This document shows, piece after piece, positions 34,753-42,690 of a stretch of 64,000 bases of DNA (position 1 is its first letter; the number at the start of each line of letters is the position of its first letter). The position numbers and the translations under genes were made by a program. Under the pieces are notes generated by a model. That model was not told the DNA's origin. It did not search any database and saw only the letters and a list, made by a program, of their open reading frames with translations. The DNA comes from Planotetraspora mira (GTDB lineage Bacteria; Actinomycetota; Actinomycetes; Streptosporangiales; Streptosporangiaceae): assembly GCF_016863275.1 (NCBI RefSeq), contig NZ_BOOO01000047.1, positions 37,405 through 101,404 of the forward strand, read 5' to 3'.

Positions 34753-36426
34753 GTGACAACTAAGTCTCGGCGCATCAGAAGCAACTTCAACCTAGGGGGC
34801 GAGCAAGCAGAGGCCGATCCGTTACTGGAACTCGCCTTCTACGAGACTGGAGATTATTCAGCAATCACATCCAAACTCGACCCTCGGTGCTTTCTTATTG
34901 GGCGTACCGGTAGCGGCAAGTCTGCCGCATTGCAACATCTCGAGGAAGAATACCCTGGCAAGGTTATTCGAATTACTCCAGAAGATCTCTCTCTTCCATA
35001 TATCGTCGACCTTCAAGTCATGCGCTACCTTGACTCCCTTGACGTTAATCTTGATCTACTTTTCATTGCACTATGGAAGCATGTGCTGCTTGTCGAACTG
35101 ATACGCCACAGATATAAGGTAGACAGCCCTGCGGCCAAGCAGAACTTCCTGTCAAATCTTCGCGAGAAGATTAAAAGAGACTCCGGCAAAAGGGCGGCCC
35201 TGGAATATCTGGACGAATTTGGTGAAAAATTTTGGTGTGAGGCGGACGAGAGAGTCCGAGAAATCACTCAAAAGTTTGAGCAACGAATTGACGCCGCCGC
35301 GAAAGCCCATATAGGCGTATCGAAATCTTCGCTAGAAGCGAACGCTGGAACCGGAACTACGGTTGCCAACGAGTCTCGTGGAGAGCAAGCGGATCGATTT
35401 CAGAGGATCGTCAACGACACACAACTCCCTCGCCTTAATAAGATGCTCAACGTTTTGGACGAGGATATTCTCGACTCTCCACAGCATCAGACGTACGTAG
35501 TAATAGATGATCTCGACCGCGATTGGGTCGATGAGAGAATTGCAAACGATCTCATCAGATGCCTATTCAGGACGGTTCTCGACCTTAAGCGGGTTAGGCA
35601 TCTAAAAGTACTGGTGGCACTGCGTACGAATATTTTTCGCGAACTCGACTTCGGAAGAAGAACCGGCGGCCAGGAAGAAAAGTTCCGCTCTCTAGTTCTC
35701 CAGATGCGCTGGAACAGCCAAGATCTTGAGGAGATGCTCGACGAGCGCGCCCGGATCGCCGGAAAGAATGCCGGATTGCCGATCTCTCAGGTGCGCGATT
35801 TATTGCCGACCCCCAACAAGACGCGGGGCAACGCGCTCCACTATATCTTTTGTCGGACTTTAATGCGACCTCGCGATAGCATCTCATTCTTTAATGAGTG
35901 CTTTGCGCTAACTTCCGGAAAAGAGAAGCTCTCTTGGAACGACGTGCATCTAGCAGAGCGCGCCTACTCAGAGAAGCGACTACTAGCTCTGCGTGACGAA
36001 TGGAAACCGACCTATCCAGACATACAAAAAGCACTGTCCGTCTTTAAGCAGGTCGATCTCCCTCTCGACAAGACACGGCTGGCCGAACTCCTCGACGAAG
36101 TCATGATCTTGCTCGCCGATCGGGACTTTGAAGGCGTTCGATGGCTCACTGCTCTTTCCGAGGCGATGTTGGGAACTTCAGAGGCCTCGAACTGGACGGA
36201 CCTATATCAGCCTCTAATTAAGCTTTTCTACGATATAGGATTCATCGGTCTCGCCAAAGGCCCCGGAGAGGCTGTCACGTTCTCTCATGACGTGCCAGGG
36301 CTAGCCGACAGCGCACAATCCATCAATGAGGCCAAGGCCTTCTATATTCATCCCGCTTATCACTATGCTTTGAGCATCAAAAAGCACGATCAACTGGAAT
36401 GGAACGTGCCGACTAAGCCTCGTTGA
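34753..36426 (+). CDS. P-loop ATPase (Sll1717-like), probable defence gene
   Basis: 557 residues from GTG 34753, with AAGGAG about 9 bp upstream. Walker A is IGRTGSGKSA (48-57) and Walker B VVIDDLDRDW near 247-256. After it comes LKVLVALRTNIFRELD, typical of KAP-like/AAA conflict ATPases (NCBI uses the name Sll1717 family for such proteins). The region between is helical and charged. The gene is visibly richer in A and T than its neighbours, consistent with transfer. No recognisable effector domain is fused and no partner is adjacent; a stand-alone sensor is one possibility. Confidence 0.7.
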   Translation: MTTKSRRIRSNFNLGGEQAEADPLLELAFYETGDYSAITSKLDPRCFLIGRTGSGKSAALQHLEEEYPGKVIRITPEDLSLPYIVDLQVMRYLDSLDVNLDLLFIALWKHVLLVELIRHRYKVDSPAAKQNFLSNLREKIKRDSGKRAALEYLDEFGEKFWCEADERVREITQKFEQRIDAAAKAHIGVSKSSLEANAGTGTTVANESRGEQADRFQRIVNDTQLPRLNKMLNVLDEDILDSPQHQTYVVIDDLDRDWVDERIANDLIRCLFRTVLDLKRVRHLKVLVALRTNIFRELDFGRRTGGQEEKFRSLVLQMRWNSQDLEEMLDERARIAGKNAGLPISQVRDLLPTPNKTRGNALHYIFCRTLMRPRDSISFFNECFALTSGKEKLSWNDVHLAERAYSEKRLLALRDEWKPTYPDIQKALSVFKQVDLPLDKTRLAELLDEVMILLADRDFEGVRWLTALSEAMLGTSEASNWTDLYQPLIKLFYDIGFIGLAKGPGEAVTFSHDVPGLADSAQSINEAKAFYIHPAYHYALSIKKHDQLEWNVPTKPR

Positions 36427-36851
36427 TAGAGCCGAGGATCGGTAACGCCAGGTCAGAATTTGAACTGGCGGTGTAGTCATCTCCTCGTCGGGCGGCCGGT
36501 CTGGCATCCCTCGTGGTGGCGGGCGAGGAGATGACCTCCCGCTCAGCCGCACTTATCTGGCTCATCTCCGAGGAGGCCGGGGGTGCAGGGGGTGGAGCCC
36601 CCTTGCGGTTCTACACCGGAAACAACGGCGAGTTGTACGGCCTAGCTTGGCAGTCGCCGCCCTAATGAGAAACTTCTACGTCGACTACGTCTCGTCTAGG
36701 CGATCCCAGTAGTGCGGGCGGCGCCGGACGGGACCGGCCGAAGAGCCGCAGCCCGGCCGGCTGGCCGGCCAGCGCTACGCGGACCGCCGCAGGCGGGCCG
36801 CTTTAATACCGAGAAGATAAGTTGCTTTCGGTTGTGCACCCGGACCGATGA
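36427..36851. other. Intergenic region with several inverted repeats
   Basis: Hairpins: CGCCAG/CTGGCG at 36446-36451 and 36465-36470; 12-bp arms GTCATCTCCTCG/CGAGGAGATGAC at 36476-36487 and 36524-36535; and GGGGG/CCCCC around 36588-36602. No gene is supported. Together they may be a terminator plus a remnant of a small mobile or structured RNA. Confidence 0.4.
36446..36470 (+). terminator. Stem-loop after the P-loop ATPase gene
   Basis: CGCCAG (36446-36451) pairs with CTGGCG (36465-36470), with TCA/TGA also pairing inside. It lies 20 bp after the stop codon. Confidence 0.5.
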
Positions 36852-37571
36852 TCACGCAAGCCTGGCAGTGCTCCAGACGCGTTCAAAGCTGGCGAGATAG
36901 GTGCCTGCGGCGCCTTCCTCATTCCCGCGTAAGTGGACAACCGGCGCTTGGGCTGCTGGGGTGCCGTACGCGTGGATGTTGACGAGAAGGTCGTCGTCTG
37001 CGCGGTAGAGCGAGTTGTAGAGCACGGTCCGATGGAGACGAATCTCGACGCCCTCGACGCTCAGAAGCGGTTGGCAGAGGGTGAGCGCGTTCCTGATTCG
37101 GGCCCGCATCACGTCTGGACCGATGCCTTCCTCGGTCCCTCGGGCAGCGACCTCTGGACTGTCGGGGTCGCCAAGGAGGATGCGGACTTTCACTCCGGCT
37201 CGGGTGCGTGCTGCTAGAAGTCGGATCATTCCGGTGTCCTCGGCGAGAAACAGACTGCTGTACCCAAGGATGCCGATCTCCTTGGTTGCGCCCTCGAACA
37301 GCCGGCGCCAGACATTGTGCGGGACGGCCCACCGGTGTGCGTAGACAGCGTGGATGTCCTTGGAGATGGCTCGGCGGTGCTGAGGGATGTCTGGCCAGAG
37401 ATCGGCTTCGTCGACCTGGAGGAGATCGGCCATGGCCCAGCGGTGCCGTGGGTAGGGGGTGCGGCCCTTAAGCCAGCGGTTCACGGTCTTGGGATCGACG
37501 GCGAGGGCAGCTGCGATGTCGACGGCTTGGAGTCGGGCTGTTGCAAGGGCGTGCCGGAGGTTCTCGCTCAC
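36852..37571 (-). CDS. XRE-type HTH regulator with DUF5919 domain, copy 1
   Basis: 239 residues from GTG 37571. The N-terminal helix-turn-helix contains VDIAAALAVDPKTVNRWLKG. Residues ~75-235 are the DUF5919 domain (YAHRWAVPHNVWRRLF, IGILGYSSLFLAEDTGM, VKVRILLGDPDSPEVAARG, EIRLHRTVLYNSLYRADDDL), which resembles a phospholipase-D-like fold. It is a close paralogue of the gene at 40920-41660. Phased ACGTCCC repeats lie about 45-65 bp upstream of its start. It probably senses a small ligand and controls the integrative element. Confidence 0.85.
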   Translation of the reverse strand: MSENLRHALATARLQAVDIAAALAVDPKTVNRWLKGRTPYPRHRWAMADLLQVDEADLWPDIPQHRRAISKDIHAVYAHRWAVPHNVWRRLFEGATKEIGILGYSSLFLAEDTGMIRLLAARTRAGVKVRILLGDPDSPEVAARGTEEGIGPDVMRARIRNALTLCQPLLSVEGVEIRLHRTVLYNSLYRADDDLLVNIHAYGTPAAQAPVVHLRGNEEGAAGTYLASFERVWSTARLA

Positions 37572-37616
37572 GGGGTCTCCCGGGGGGCGTTCAGCTCTGT
37601 CGGCGACGCTAGCACA

Positions 37617-37637
37617 AGACGTCCCTAGACGTCCCTA
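37617..37637. promoter_or_regulatory. Phased GACGTCCCT direct repeats (operator candidate 1)
   Basis: GACGTCCCT occurs at 37618-37626 and 37628-37636, exactly 10 bp apart (one helical turn), between the divergent DUF5919 regulator and the gene at 37729. The same motif occurs at 38537-38554 and 41677-41716. Confidence 0.6.
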
Positions 37638-37728
37638 AGTTGTGGTGTAGAGGTTCCGCTCCACATCGGAGGCTAAATCGGGCGGGTGAACAGAATACCC
37701 AGTTCATCGAGTCGAAGGAGCATCCCTG

Positions 37729-38073
37729 GTGGACACCATCCGTGAACAGCAGCGGGCCTTTCAGCATGATCTCCTGACGGACCTGCAGGACATGCTCGGG
37801 TCACGGGAGATCACGGCGATTCTGATCGCCGATCAGTACGGGCGGCCTGCACTGGAGGTCGTGGACAGTCAGTCCAGAACGCGTCGCGTATTCGTCCATC
37901 TCGCGTTTTTGTGGTTCTACTGGGGCGACGAGCGCGACGAGCGCATTTCGTGTCTGCGTCTGCCGACCGCGGCGGATCGAATCGAGGGTGCGGCCCGTGA
38001 GGGCTGGCGTGAGGGCGAACAGGGTGAACTCGGCATCGACCTGATGAAGATCCTCGATGCACACCGCTCATAA
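37729..38073 (+). CDS. Small hypothetical protein of the element
   Basis: 114 residues from GTG 37729, with GAAGGAG 8 bp upstream. A helical N-terminus is followed by a beta-rich core (EITAILIADQYGRPALEVVD, RVFVHLAFLWFYWGD). No family recognised. It overlaps the next gene by 17 bp, so it is co-expressed with the tandem GntR regulator. Confidence 0.65.
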   Translation: MDTIREQQRAFQHDLLTDLQDMLGSREITAILIADQYGRPALEVVDSQSRTRRVFVHLAFLWFYWGDERDERISCLRLPTAADRIEGAAREGWREGEQGELGIDLMKILDAHRS

Positions 38074-38536
38074 CGTGCGCGGGGGCCATCTGACGGGATG
38101 GCGCGTCTATACGCAGATTGCCGAGCGCGTTCGGGAGCGCATCACGGCCGGCGTCTACGCCGCTGGAGCCTCCCTACCCTCAGAGGCTGCACTGTCGGCG
38201 GAGTTTCGGGTAGCTCGAAACACCGTGCGCCGGGCCCTGCACGCTCTGGAAGCGGACGGACTCATCGTGACAGCACCATCCAAGGGACGGATCGTGAAAG
38301 CGGAGCGCCAAGAAATCACGGCGGTCTACCGGTATCAGATGATCGCGGGCGATCTCCGCCGACAGATCGAGCGGGGCGACCTTGTACCCGGAGACACGGT
38401 GCCGACTGTGGCTGAGCTTCGCTGGCTGTACGACACCTCCCGGAACACGGTCCGACAAGCGCTCGGCGAGTTGGAACGGGAGGGGTTGATCATGTCGAGG
38501 CCAGGCAAGAGGCGGCTCGTGCGCTCACCAGAGTGA
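38057..38536 (+). CDS. GntR-type regulator with two tandem winged-helix domains
   Basis: 159 residues. Repeat 1 (~15-80) contains QIAERVRERITAGVYAAGAS, LPSEAALSAEF and ARNTVRRALHALEADGLIV. Repeat 2 (~90-155) contains QMIAGDLRRQIERGDLVPGD, VPTVAELRWLYDTS and RNTVRQALGELEREGLI. Each is a complete GntR DNA-binding domain, and there is no ligand-binding domain. GntR proteins normally dimerise to place two domains; this one carries both in a single chain. It begins at ATG 38057, overlapping the previous gene. Confidence 0.85.
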   Translation: MHTAHNVRGGHLTGWRVYTQIAERVRERITAGVYAAGASLPSEAALSAEFRVARNTVRRALHALEADGLIVTAPSKGRIVKAERQEITAVYRYQMIAGDLRRQIERGDLVPGDTVPTVAELRWLYDTSRNTVRQALGELEREGLIMSRPGKRRLVRSPE

Positions 38537-38554
38537 GACGTCCTAGGACGTCCT
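38537..38554. promoter_or_regulatory. Phased GACGTCCT repeats (operator candidate 2)
   Basis: GACGTCCT at 38537-38544 and 38547-38554, again 10 bp apart, directly after the tandem GntR stop and 32 bp before the HD gene. They probably regulate the HD gene. Confidence 0.55.
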
Positions 38555-38585
38555 TTCGCGCGCTCTAGGTCGGTTCGCGGCATGA

Positions 38586-39167
38586 GTGCTTATTGTCTAT
38601 GGCGTGGGGGAAGCTGAGTGGGCACACGACCTGGCCAAACAACTTCTGGCGGAGCCGCTGCCGCGGCGGTGGGCACACACACAAGGAGTCGCGGCCCGTG
38701 CCGTGTCACTAGCCTCGATCCTCGGCGACGAGACGGACAAGCTGATCGCCGCGGCCTACCTGCATGACATCGGGTACTCGCCTGAGTTGGTCGACACCGG
38801 ATTCCATCCCCTCGACGGCGCGCGGTACCTGCGCGACGTGGTGAACGCCGATGACACGCTCTGTCGTCTGGTGGCCTACCACTCCTGCGCCGTGAATGAG
38901 GCAACCGAACGCGACCTCCACGACGCGCTCACTGCCGAGTTCGACGAGGAACGCCCCGAACTCGTCGAAGCGCTGACCTACTGCGACATGACCACCGGCC
39001 CGGACGGAACACACCTCGACGTCACGGAGCGGCTGGCCGAGATCCATTCCCGCTATGGCCCCGATCACCTGGTCAGTCACTCAATCATCGCCTCGACCCC
39101 ATGCATCCTGTCGGCAGTGCGGGCAGTCGAAAGCGCACTCTCCTCAGTTGGGGATATGTCCAAATGA
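38586..39167 (+). CDS. HD-domain phosphohydrolase
   Basis: 193 residues from GTG 38586; GTG 38604 is possible. The metal-binding HD pattern is clear: RWAHTQGVAARA, AAYLHDIGYSPEL, then VAYHS and a later D (YCDMTTGPDG). HD proteins hydrolyse phosphate esters, often nucleotides. It lies in a run of small genes within the element; the substrate is unknown. Confidence 0.8.
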   Translation: MLIVYGVGEAEWAHDLAKQLLAEPLPRRWAHTQGVAARAVSLASILGDETDKLIAAAYLHDIGYSPELVDTGFHPLDGARYLRDVVNADDTLCRLVAYHSCAVNEATERDLHDALTAEFDEERPELVEALTYCDMTTGPDGTHLDVTERLAEIHSRYGPDHLVSHSIIASTPCILSAVRAVESALSSVGDMSK

Positions 39168-39189
39168 TCGAGGTTGGCATGATGGAGGG

Positions 39190-39795
39190 ATGCGATTTCC
39201 CACGCCCGATGACCCCGAAATGGTGGCGGCCGTCGAACGCTACGTCGTGCCGGGTGAAGGGGCATTGCGACGGTACCTGAACCTGCTTCACGGCAACTTC
39301 CTGGAACTACCGGAACTAGAGCGCTCCCAGTTCGGAAGAGACTTGGCCACCTCCGCTCGGCAGATCAGCGACGACGAGCTCGCGCTACTCCTCGACGGTG
39401 AGTGGCGCTCCCGGCTCACGGCCGCGTGGCTGATCGGCATCGGTCGTCGCACCCACTTCCGCGACCGTCTCGCCGAGATGCTGTTGAACAGCGAACTTGT
39501 GTACTCAGGCCAGGGCTACTGCTTCGCGTTCGCCCGATTCGCCGACGAGTCCGCCGCCGCCGCTCTCGTTGCGTACCTGGGTCGCTACCTGCCTGATCCG
39601 GACTGCTACTACGACCAGCACTGGGCGATTGGCGCGCTGCTCCACCTCGACGAGCGGCTGAGCACCGAACATGCGTCCCATTTTCTCGCGCCCGAGGGCC
39701 TATGGGCCCGATCTGCAATGCGCGATCGGGATCCTGCCGAACTGAAGGAAGAGATGGACCGGCTGTGCGTCTTCGCGGAGACCATCACCGTGTGA
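39190..39795 (+). CDS. DUF6000 family protein
   Basis: 201 residues from ATG 39190 with GGAGGG just upstream. Recognisable family blocks include YVVPGEGALRRYLNLLHGNF, SDDELALLLDGEWRSRLTAA and ERLSTEHASHFLAPEGLW. It is helical and probably cytoplasmic. The function of the family is not known. It follows the HD gene by 22 bp, so the two are likely co-transcribed. Confidence 0.75.
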   Translation: MRFPTPDDPEMVAAVERYVVPGEGALRRYLNLLHGNFLELPELERSQFGRDLATSARQISDDELALLLDGEWRSRLTAAWLIGIGRRTHFRDRLAEMLLNSELVYSGQGYCFAFARFADESAAAALVAYLGRYLPDPDCYYDQHWAIGALLHLDERLSTEHASHFLAPEGLWARSAMRDRDPAELKEEMDRLCVFAETITV

Positions 39796-39909
39796 TCCCC
39801 CGCCACCATGCACGGCGGGGAGTCTCCGGAGGAAGGCGGTAGCCGGCCCATAGCCGGCTCCCGTGACATCGTCACAGTCGCTGCGACCAACCAGGCCTTC
39901 AATGCAGGC

Positions 39910-40413
39910 TTAGATGTTGAATGAGTCCTTGTAGGCTTTGCGGATCTTGGCGCCGCCGTACTGTCCCGGAGGAATGCATACCGGGCATCCGCACGGCGGT
40001 TTGCCGTGTGCGTTGGGCATGTAGCGCCATCCGGTCACCTGGTTCACTCGCCGAACCCGGTGGATCTCCCTGACCTGAATGGGCCGGGGGATGAACAGTT
40101 CGTACCCGCGGGCATCGTCCTGCTCGGCCACCAGGGCGGCGGCCTCTGCACTGCCGAGTCGAACGGGGTCGGAGTTGTAGTGGCCGACCCACACCATCTC
40201 GTCGTCCGGGATGCGGAAGTGCACGGCGACGAAGGTGCGCTGACCGCCGCGCCGCAGCTCACGCCCCCACTGGTAGGTCATCTGGTAGGAGGGCAACACC
40301 GGCACGCAGTAAACGCCTGTCCCGCCGCCACGCCCGTGACTTTCCGCGCGAATCCCAACGCGTCGCACGGAGCGGATGTTCTTGGCTGCGGTGAGGTGCA
40401 CAAGCAAGGTCAT
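39910..40413 (-). CDS. Hypothetical protein downstream of the NUDIX gene
   Basis: 167 residues. Beta-rich start (MTLLVHLTAAKNIRSVRRVG), then FVAVHFRIPDDEMVWVGHYN. The C-terminus contains PPCGCPVCIPPGQYG, a possible metal site of three Cys. The opening resembles DUF4433/DarT-like or ADP-ribosyltransferase-like folds only loosely, so no function is assigned. It is 27 bp downstream of the NUDIX gene, in the operon XRE-DUF5919, NUDIX, this gene. Confidence 0.65.
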   Translation of the reverse strand: MTLLVHLTAAKNIRSVRRVGIRAESHGRGGGTGVYCVPVLPSYQMTYQWGRELRRGGQRTFVAVHFRIPDDEMVWVGHYNSDPVRLGSAEAAALVAEQDDARGYELFIPRPIQVREIHRVRRVNQVTGWRYMPNAHGKPPCGCPVCIPPGQYGGAKIRKAYKDSFNI

Positions 40414-40440
40414 TGGTTCGCCTTCGTGCTCTGCAAGCGC

Positions 40441-40917
40441 CTAACCGATGTACGGCAGGGCCGTGTCGGTGAAGTAGTGGCTGATCCGCAGGCGCATTGA
40501 CCGGTCCATTGGCAATGCCTCGACCTGGTCGCGAGGCACCCATCGCGCCTCGGTGGACTCACTGCTCGGGGTAGGTGCTCCGCTGACGGCGCGGGCGGTG
40601 AGGACGATGGAGAACTCTTGCCGGGCTTCGCCGTTGCTGGTGTAGAGGATGACGTGCTTGGGGTCGGTGTAGGTGCCGACGATTCCGGTGATCTCGCACC
40701 TGATGCCGGTCTCTTCGAGGGTCTCGCGTACCGCTGCCTCGGGGAGGGATTCGCCGAGGTCGATCGCGCCGCCTGGGACGGCCCAGTTGTCGTTGTCGCT
40801 GCGACGGATCATCAACACGTCGCCGGCGTCGTTGGTGACGACGACGTTGACGGACGGAACCAGGCTGTTTGCGACGGGGGCTTTGGGGTCGTCATAGAAG
40901 TCGATCCGGCGTGCCAT
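40441..40917 (-). CDS. NUDIX hydrolase, possibly a Pif-like immunity factor
   Basis: 158 residues from ATG 40917. The NUDIX box is complete: GGAIDLGESLPEAAVRETLE followed by ETGI, i.e. G-x5-E-x7-R-E-x2-E-E. It hydrolyses nucleoside-diphosphate-linked compounds. The start lies 2 bp past the stop of the DUF5919 regulator, so it is in the same operon. In the AICE pSAM2 the NUDIX protein Pif blocks redundant transfer into cells already carrying the element. By context this gene may do the same; a house-cleaning role is the alternative. Confidence 0.85.
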   Translation of the reverse strand: MARRIDFYDDPKAPVANSLVPSVNVVVTNDAGDVLMIRRSDNDNWAVPGGAIDLGESLPEAAVRETLEETGIRCEITGIVGTYTDPKHVILYTSNGEARQEFSIVLTARAVSGAPTPSSESTEARWVPRDQVEALPMDRSMRLRISHYFTDTALPYIG

Positions 40918-40919
40918 GA

Positions 40920-41660
40920 TCACGACTCTACCGGGGCGGCCTGGTCCCACACCTTCTCGAAGCTGTCGACATAGGTGCTGACTATGTCGCCACCGATGAC
41001 TCTCCGCAGGTGCAGCACGGGTGCGTTGCCGGCGGGCGTGCCGTACACGTGGGTGTTGACGAGAACCTGATCGTCCCCGCGGTAGATCGAGTTGTACAGC
41101 ACGGTCCGGTGGAGTCGGATCTCGACGTTCTTCCGTCCTCGGATCGGCTTGTAGAGGACGAGGACGTTGCGGACCTTGGCGGCCATGCCGTCGTCAATGC
41201 CCTCGTCTGCGCCGCGCTGGGCCACCTCGGAACTGTCGGGGTCGCCGAGCAGGATCCGGACCCGGACTCCGGCTGCGGCTTTCTCGCCGAGCATGCGGAC
41301 GATGCCAGCGTCGTCGGCGAGGAACAGGCCGCTGTAGACGAGGATTCCGATCTCCTCGTCGGCCTGAGCGAATAGACGTCCCCATGCGTCCCGTGGGACG
41401 GCCCAGCGGTGCGGGTAGACGGTGACGATCTCGCTCTCGGATGCGGAGGCGACCTGTTCCCGCGTCAACGCCTCCGGCCAAAGGTAAGTCTCGTCCGTCC
41501 CTAGGTGAGCGGCGACGGCGTACCTGTGCTTTCGGTACGGTGCGCGGCCTTTGGTGATCCACCGCTCGACCGTCTTGGGGTCCACCTGGATCGCGTCAGC
41601 CAGCTCCGCGATGCTCACCCCGCGCTCCAGCAGAACCGCGCGTAGTCGCTCGTTGGCCAT
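40920..41660 (-). CDS. XRE-type HTH regulator with DUF5919 domain, copy 2
   Basis: 246 residues from ATG 41660; the frame upstream is open but unrelated. The helix-turn-helix contains ERGVSIAELADAIQVDPKTV. The DUF5919 part repeats the motifs of copy 1 (YPHRWAVPRDAWGRLF, RVRILLGDPDSSEVAQRG, EIRLHRTVLYNSIYRGDDQ). Roughly half the residues match copy 1 by eye. It is the first gene of an operon with NUDIX, and divergent from the conjugation genes starting at 41812. GGGACGT repeats fill the intergenic region. Confidence 0.85.
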   Translation of the reverse strand: MANERLRAVLLERGVSIAELADAIQVDPKTVERWITKGRAPYRKHRYAVAAHLGTDETYLWPEALTREQVASASESEIVTVYPHRWAVPRDAWGRLFAQADEEIGILVYSGLFLADDAGIVRMLGEKAAAGVRVRILLGDPDSSEVAQRGADEGIDDGMAAKVRNVLVLYKPIRGRKNVEIRLHRTVLYNSIYRGDDQVLVNTHVYGTPAGNAPVLHLRRVIGGDIVSTYVDSFEKVWDQAAPVES

Positions 41661-41676
41661 CTCACCTGCCACGTTC

Positions 41677-41716
41677 GGGGACGTCCAGGGACGTGGCAAT
41701 CCTAGACGGGACGTCT
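41677..41716. promoter_or_regulatory. Phased GGGACGT repeats (operator candidate 3)
   Basis: GGGACGT occurs at 41678-41684, 41688-41694 and 41708-41714, spaced 10 and 20 bp so all face one side of the helix. They lie between DUF5919 copy 2 and the divergent first gene of the element's transfer block. Confidence 0.6.
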
Positions 41717-41811
41717 TGAACATGTCCCGTCCTGTAGTGATCTCGTCCTGCCCTCTGGCCGCACTCTCGGTGTCGTACGCCACACCGACTGCGACGAAAG
41801 GACAGGTGATC

Positions 41812-42030
41812 ATGACAGACACGACCGTTACCCCGCCTGATGAGACCCCCGATTGCGAGTGCGGCGCCCTCCTCGACGACGGGCAGACTCGCTGCCGCAA
41901 GTGCCTCGCCCGTGACCGTTGGGCCCGCCGTCAGGCCGCCCGCCTGCGGGCTCAGCGCCGGCGCGGCGCGACCCGGCGCCCTCCGCGTGACCCCCACACC
42001 GCGGCCGCGAGGGGAGTGAGCTGGGCATGA
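41812..42030 (+). CDS. Small zinc-finger-like protein of the element
   Basis: 72 residues from ATG 41812 with AAAGGA upstream. It has CECG and CRKC pairs (PDCECGALLDDGQTRCRKCL) and then an Arg-rich tail. It is typical of small basic proteins encoded at the start of AICE transfer operons. The stop overlaps the next ATG (ATGA). Confidence 0.7.
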   Translation: MTDTTVTPPDETPDCECGALLDDGQTRCRKCLARDRWARRQAARLRAQRRRGATRRPPRDPHTAAARGVSWA

Positions 42031-42293
42031 GTTCGCTTCCTTTGATCATCGCCCTTGTGTTGGCCGGCGGCGTGCTCGTGGGCTACATCGCGGTCCTCGT
42101 CGGCATCAAGCGCGAGGACAAGGCGATGAGCCTCACATCCGCCCCGGACGGCCAGTCGGCCCGGCTCGCCCGGCACGTCACCGGGCTGCACGTCCGCGGG
42201 GGCGGGCCTACCGGTCGGATCGCTCCGAAAGCGTCGACTCGACCTGGGCGAGCCGTTCCGACAAGTCCCGTACGGCGGTGCGCAGTTCGATGA
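42027..42293 (+). CDS. Small single-pass membrane protein of the element
   Basis: 88 residues. One N-terminal helix (LPLIIALVLAGGVLVGYIAVLVG), then a basic cytoplasmic tail (KREDKAMSLTS, ARLARHVTGLHVRG). It is a common AICE companion of unknown role. Its last 86 bp overlap the 3' end of the opposing GntR gene, so the true stop could reflect a small rearrangement. Confidence 0.65.
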   Translation: MSSLPLIIALVLAGGVLVGYIAVLVGIKREDKAMSLTSAPDGQSARLARHVTGLHVRGGGPTGRIAPKASTRPGRAVPTSPVRRCAVR

Positions 42294-42567
42294 CCTCGCT
42301 GACCAGATCCACCGCCGGCCCCTGCCCCGACTCGCTGGACTCGTCGTCCCGAACAAATACGCCCTTGCCCTGCTGGCCGATGAGCAGGCCTTCGTTCCGC
42401 AGGATCCCGACGGCCATCTTCACCACGCTCAGCGACGCGTCGTACTGCTCGGCAAGCTGCGCGGTCGACGGCAAGGGCGCCCCGGGCGCGAGGGATCCGC
42501 CGCGGACCTGCTCGCGCAGATCGTCGGCGATCTGGAGATAGGCGGGCCGCCCCGTCTTCTTGACCAT
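42208..42567 (-). CDS. GntR-family repressor (KorSA-like)
   Basis: 119 residues. The N-terminal winged helix contains YLQIADDLREQVRGGSLAPG, APLPSTAQLAEQY and VVKMAVGILRNEGLLIGQ. A coiled-coil C-terminus (VIELRTAVRDLSERLAQVES) probably mediates dimerisation. It is divergent from the transfer/replication operon starting at 42691. In pSAM2 the GntR protein KorSA represses such genes; this is the likely equivalent. Confidence 0.85.
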   Translation of the reverse strand: MVKKTGRPAYLQIADDLREQVRGGSLAPGAPLPSTAQLAEQYDASLSVVKMAVGILRNEGLLIGQQGKGVFVRDDESSESGQGPAVDLVSEVIELRTAVRDLSERLAQVESTLSERSDR

Positions 42568-42612
42568 GCACCCTCTTCCGCTGCTGGCGCCCCTATCTCA
42601 CCACGGACAAGC

Positions 42613-42653
42613 AACCAAGCCAACTAAGGCAATTGACAACCAGGCCAACTAGG
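42613..42653. promoter_or_regulatory. Direct repeats and promoter between GntR repressor and transfer genes
   Basis: AACCAAGCCAACTAAGG (42613-42629) recurs as AACCAGGCCAACTAGG (42638-42653), a 25-bp period. A TTGACA -35-like hexamer sits at 42633-42638 between the copies. They probably form the operator of the KorSA-like repressor controlling both directions. Confidence 0.55.
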
Positions 42654-42690
42654 TTAACCATGTTGGTCGCGAGCTTAAGGAGGTCACCAC

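Noticed and set aside
36712..36900. 62-codon frame before the DUF5919 gene
   Set aside because: Arg/Pro/Ala-rich with no ribosome site; overlaps the 3' end of the opposing regulator.
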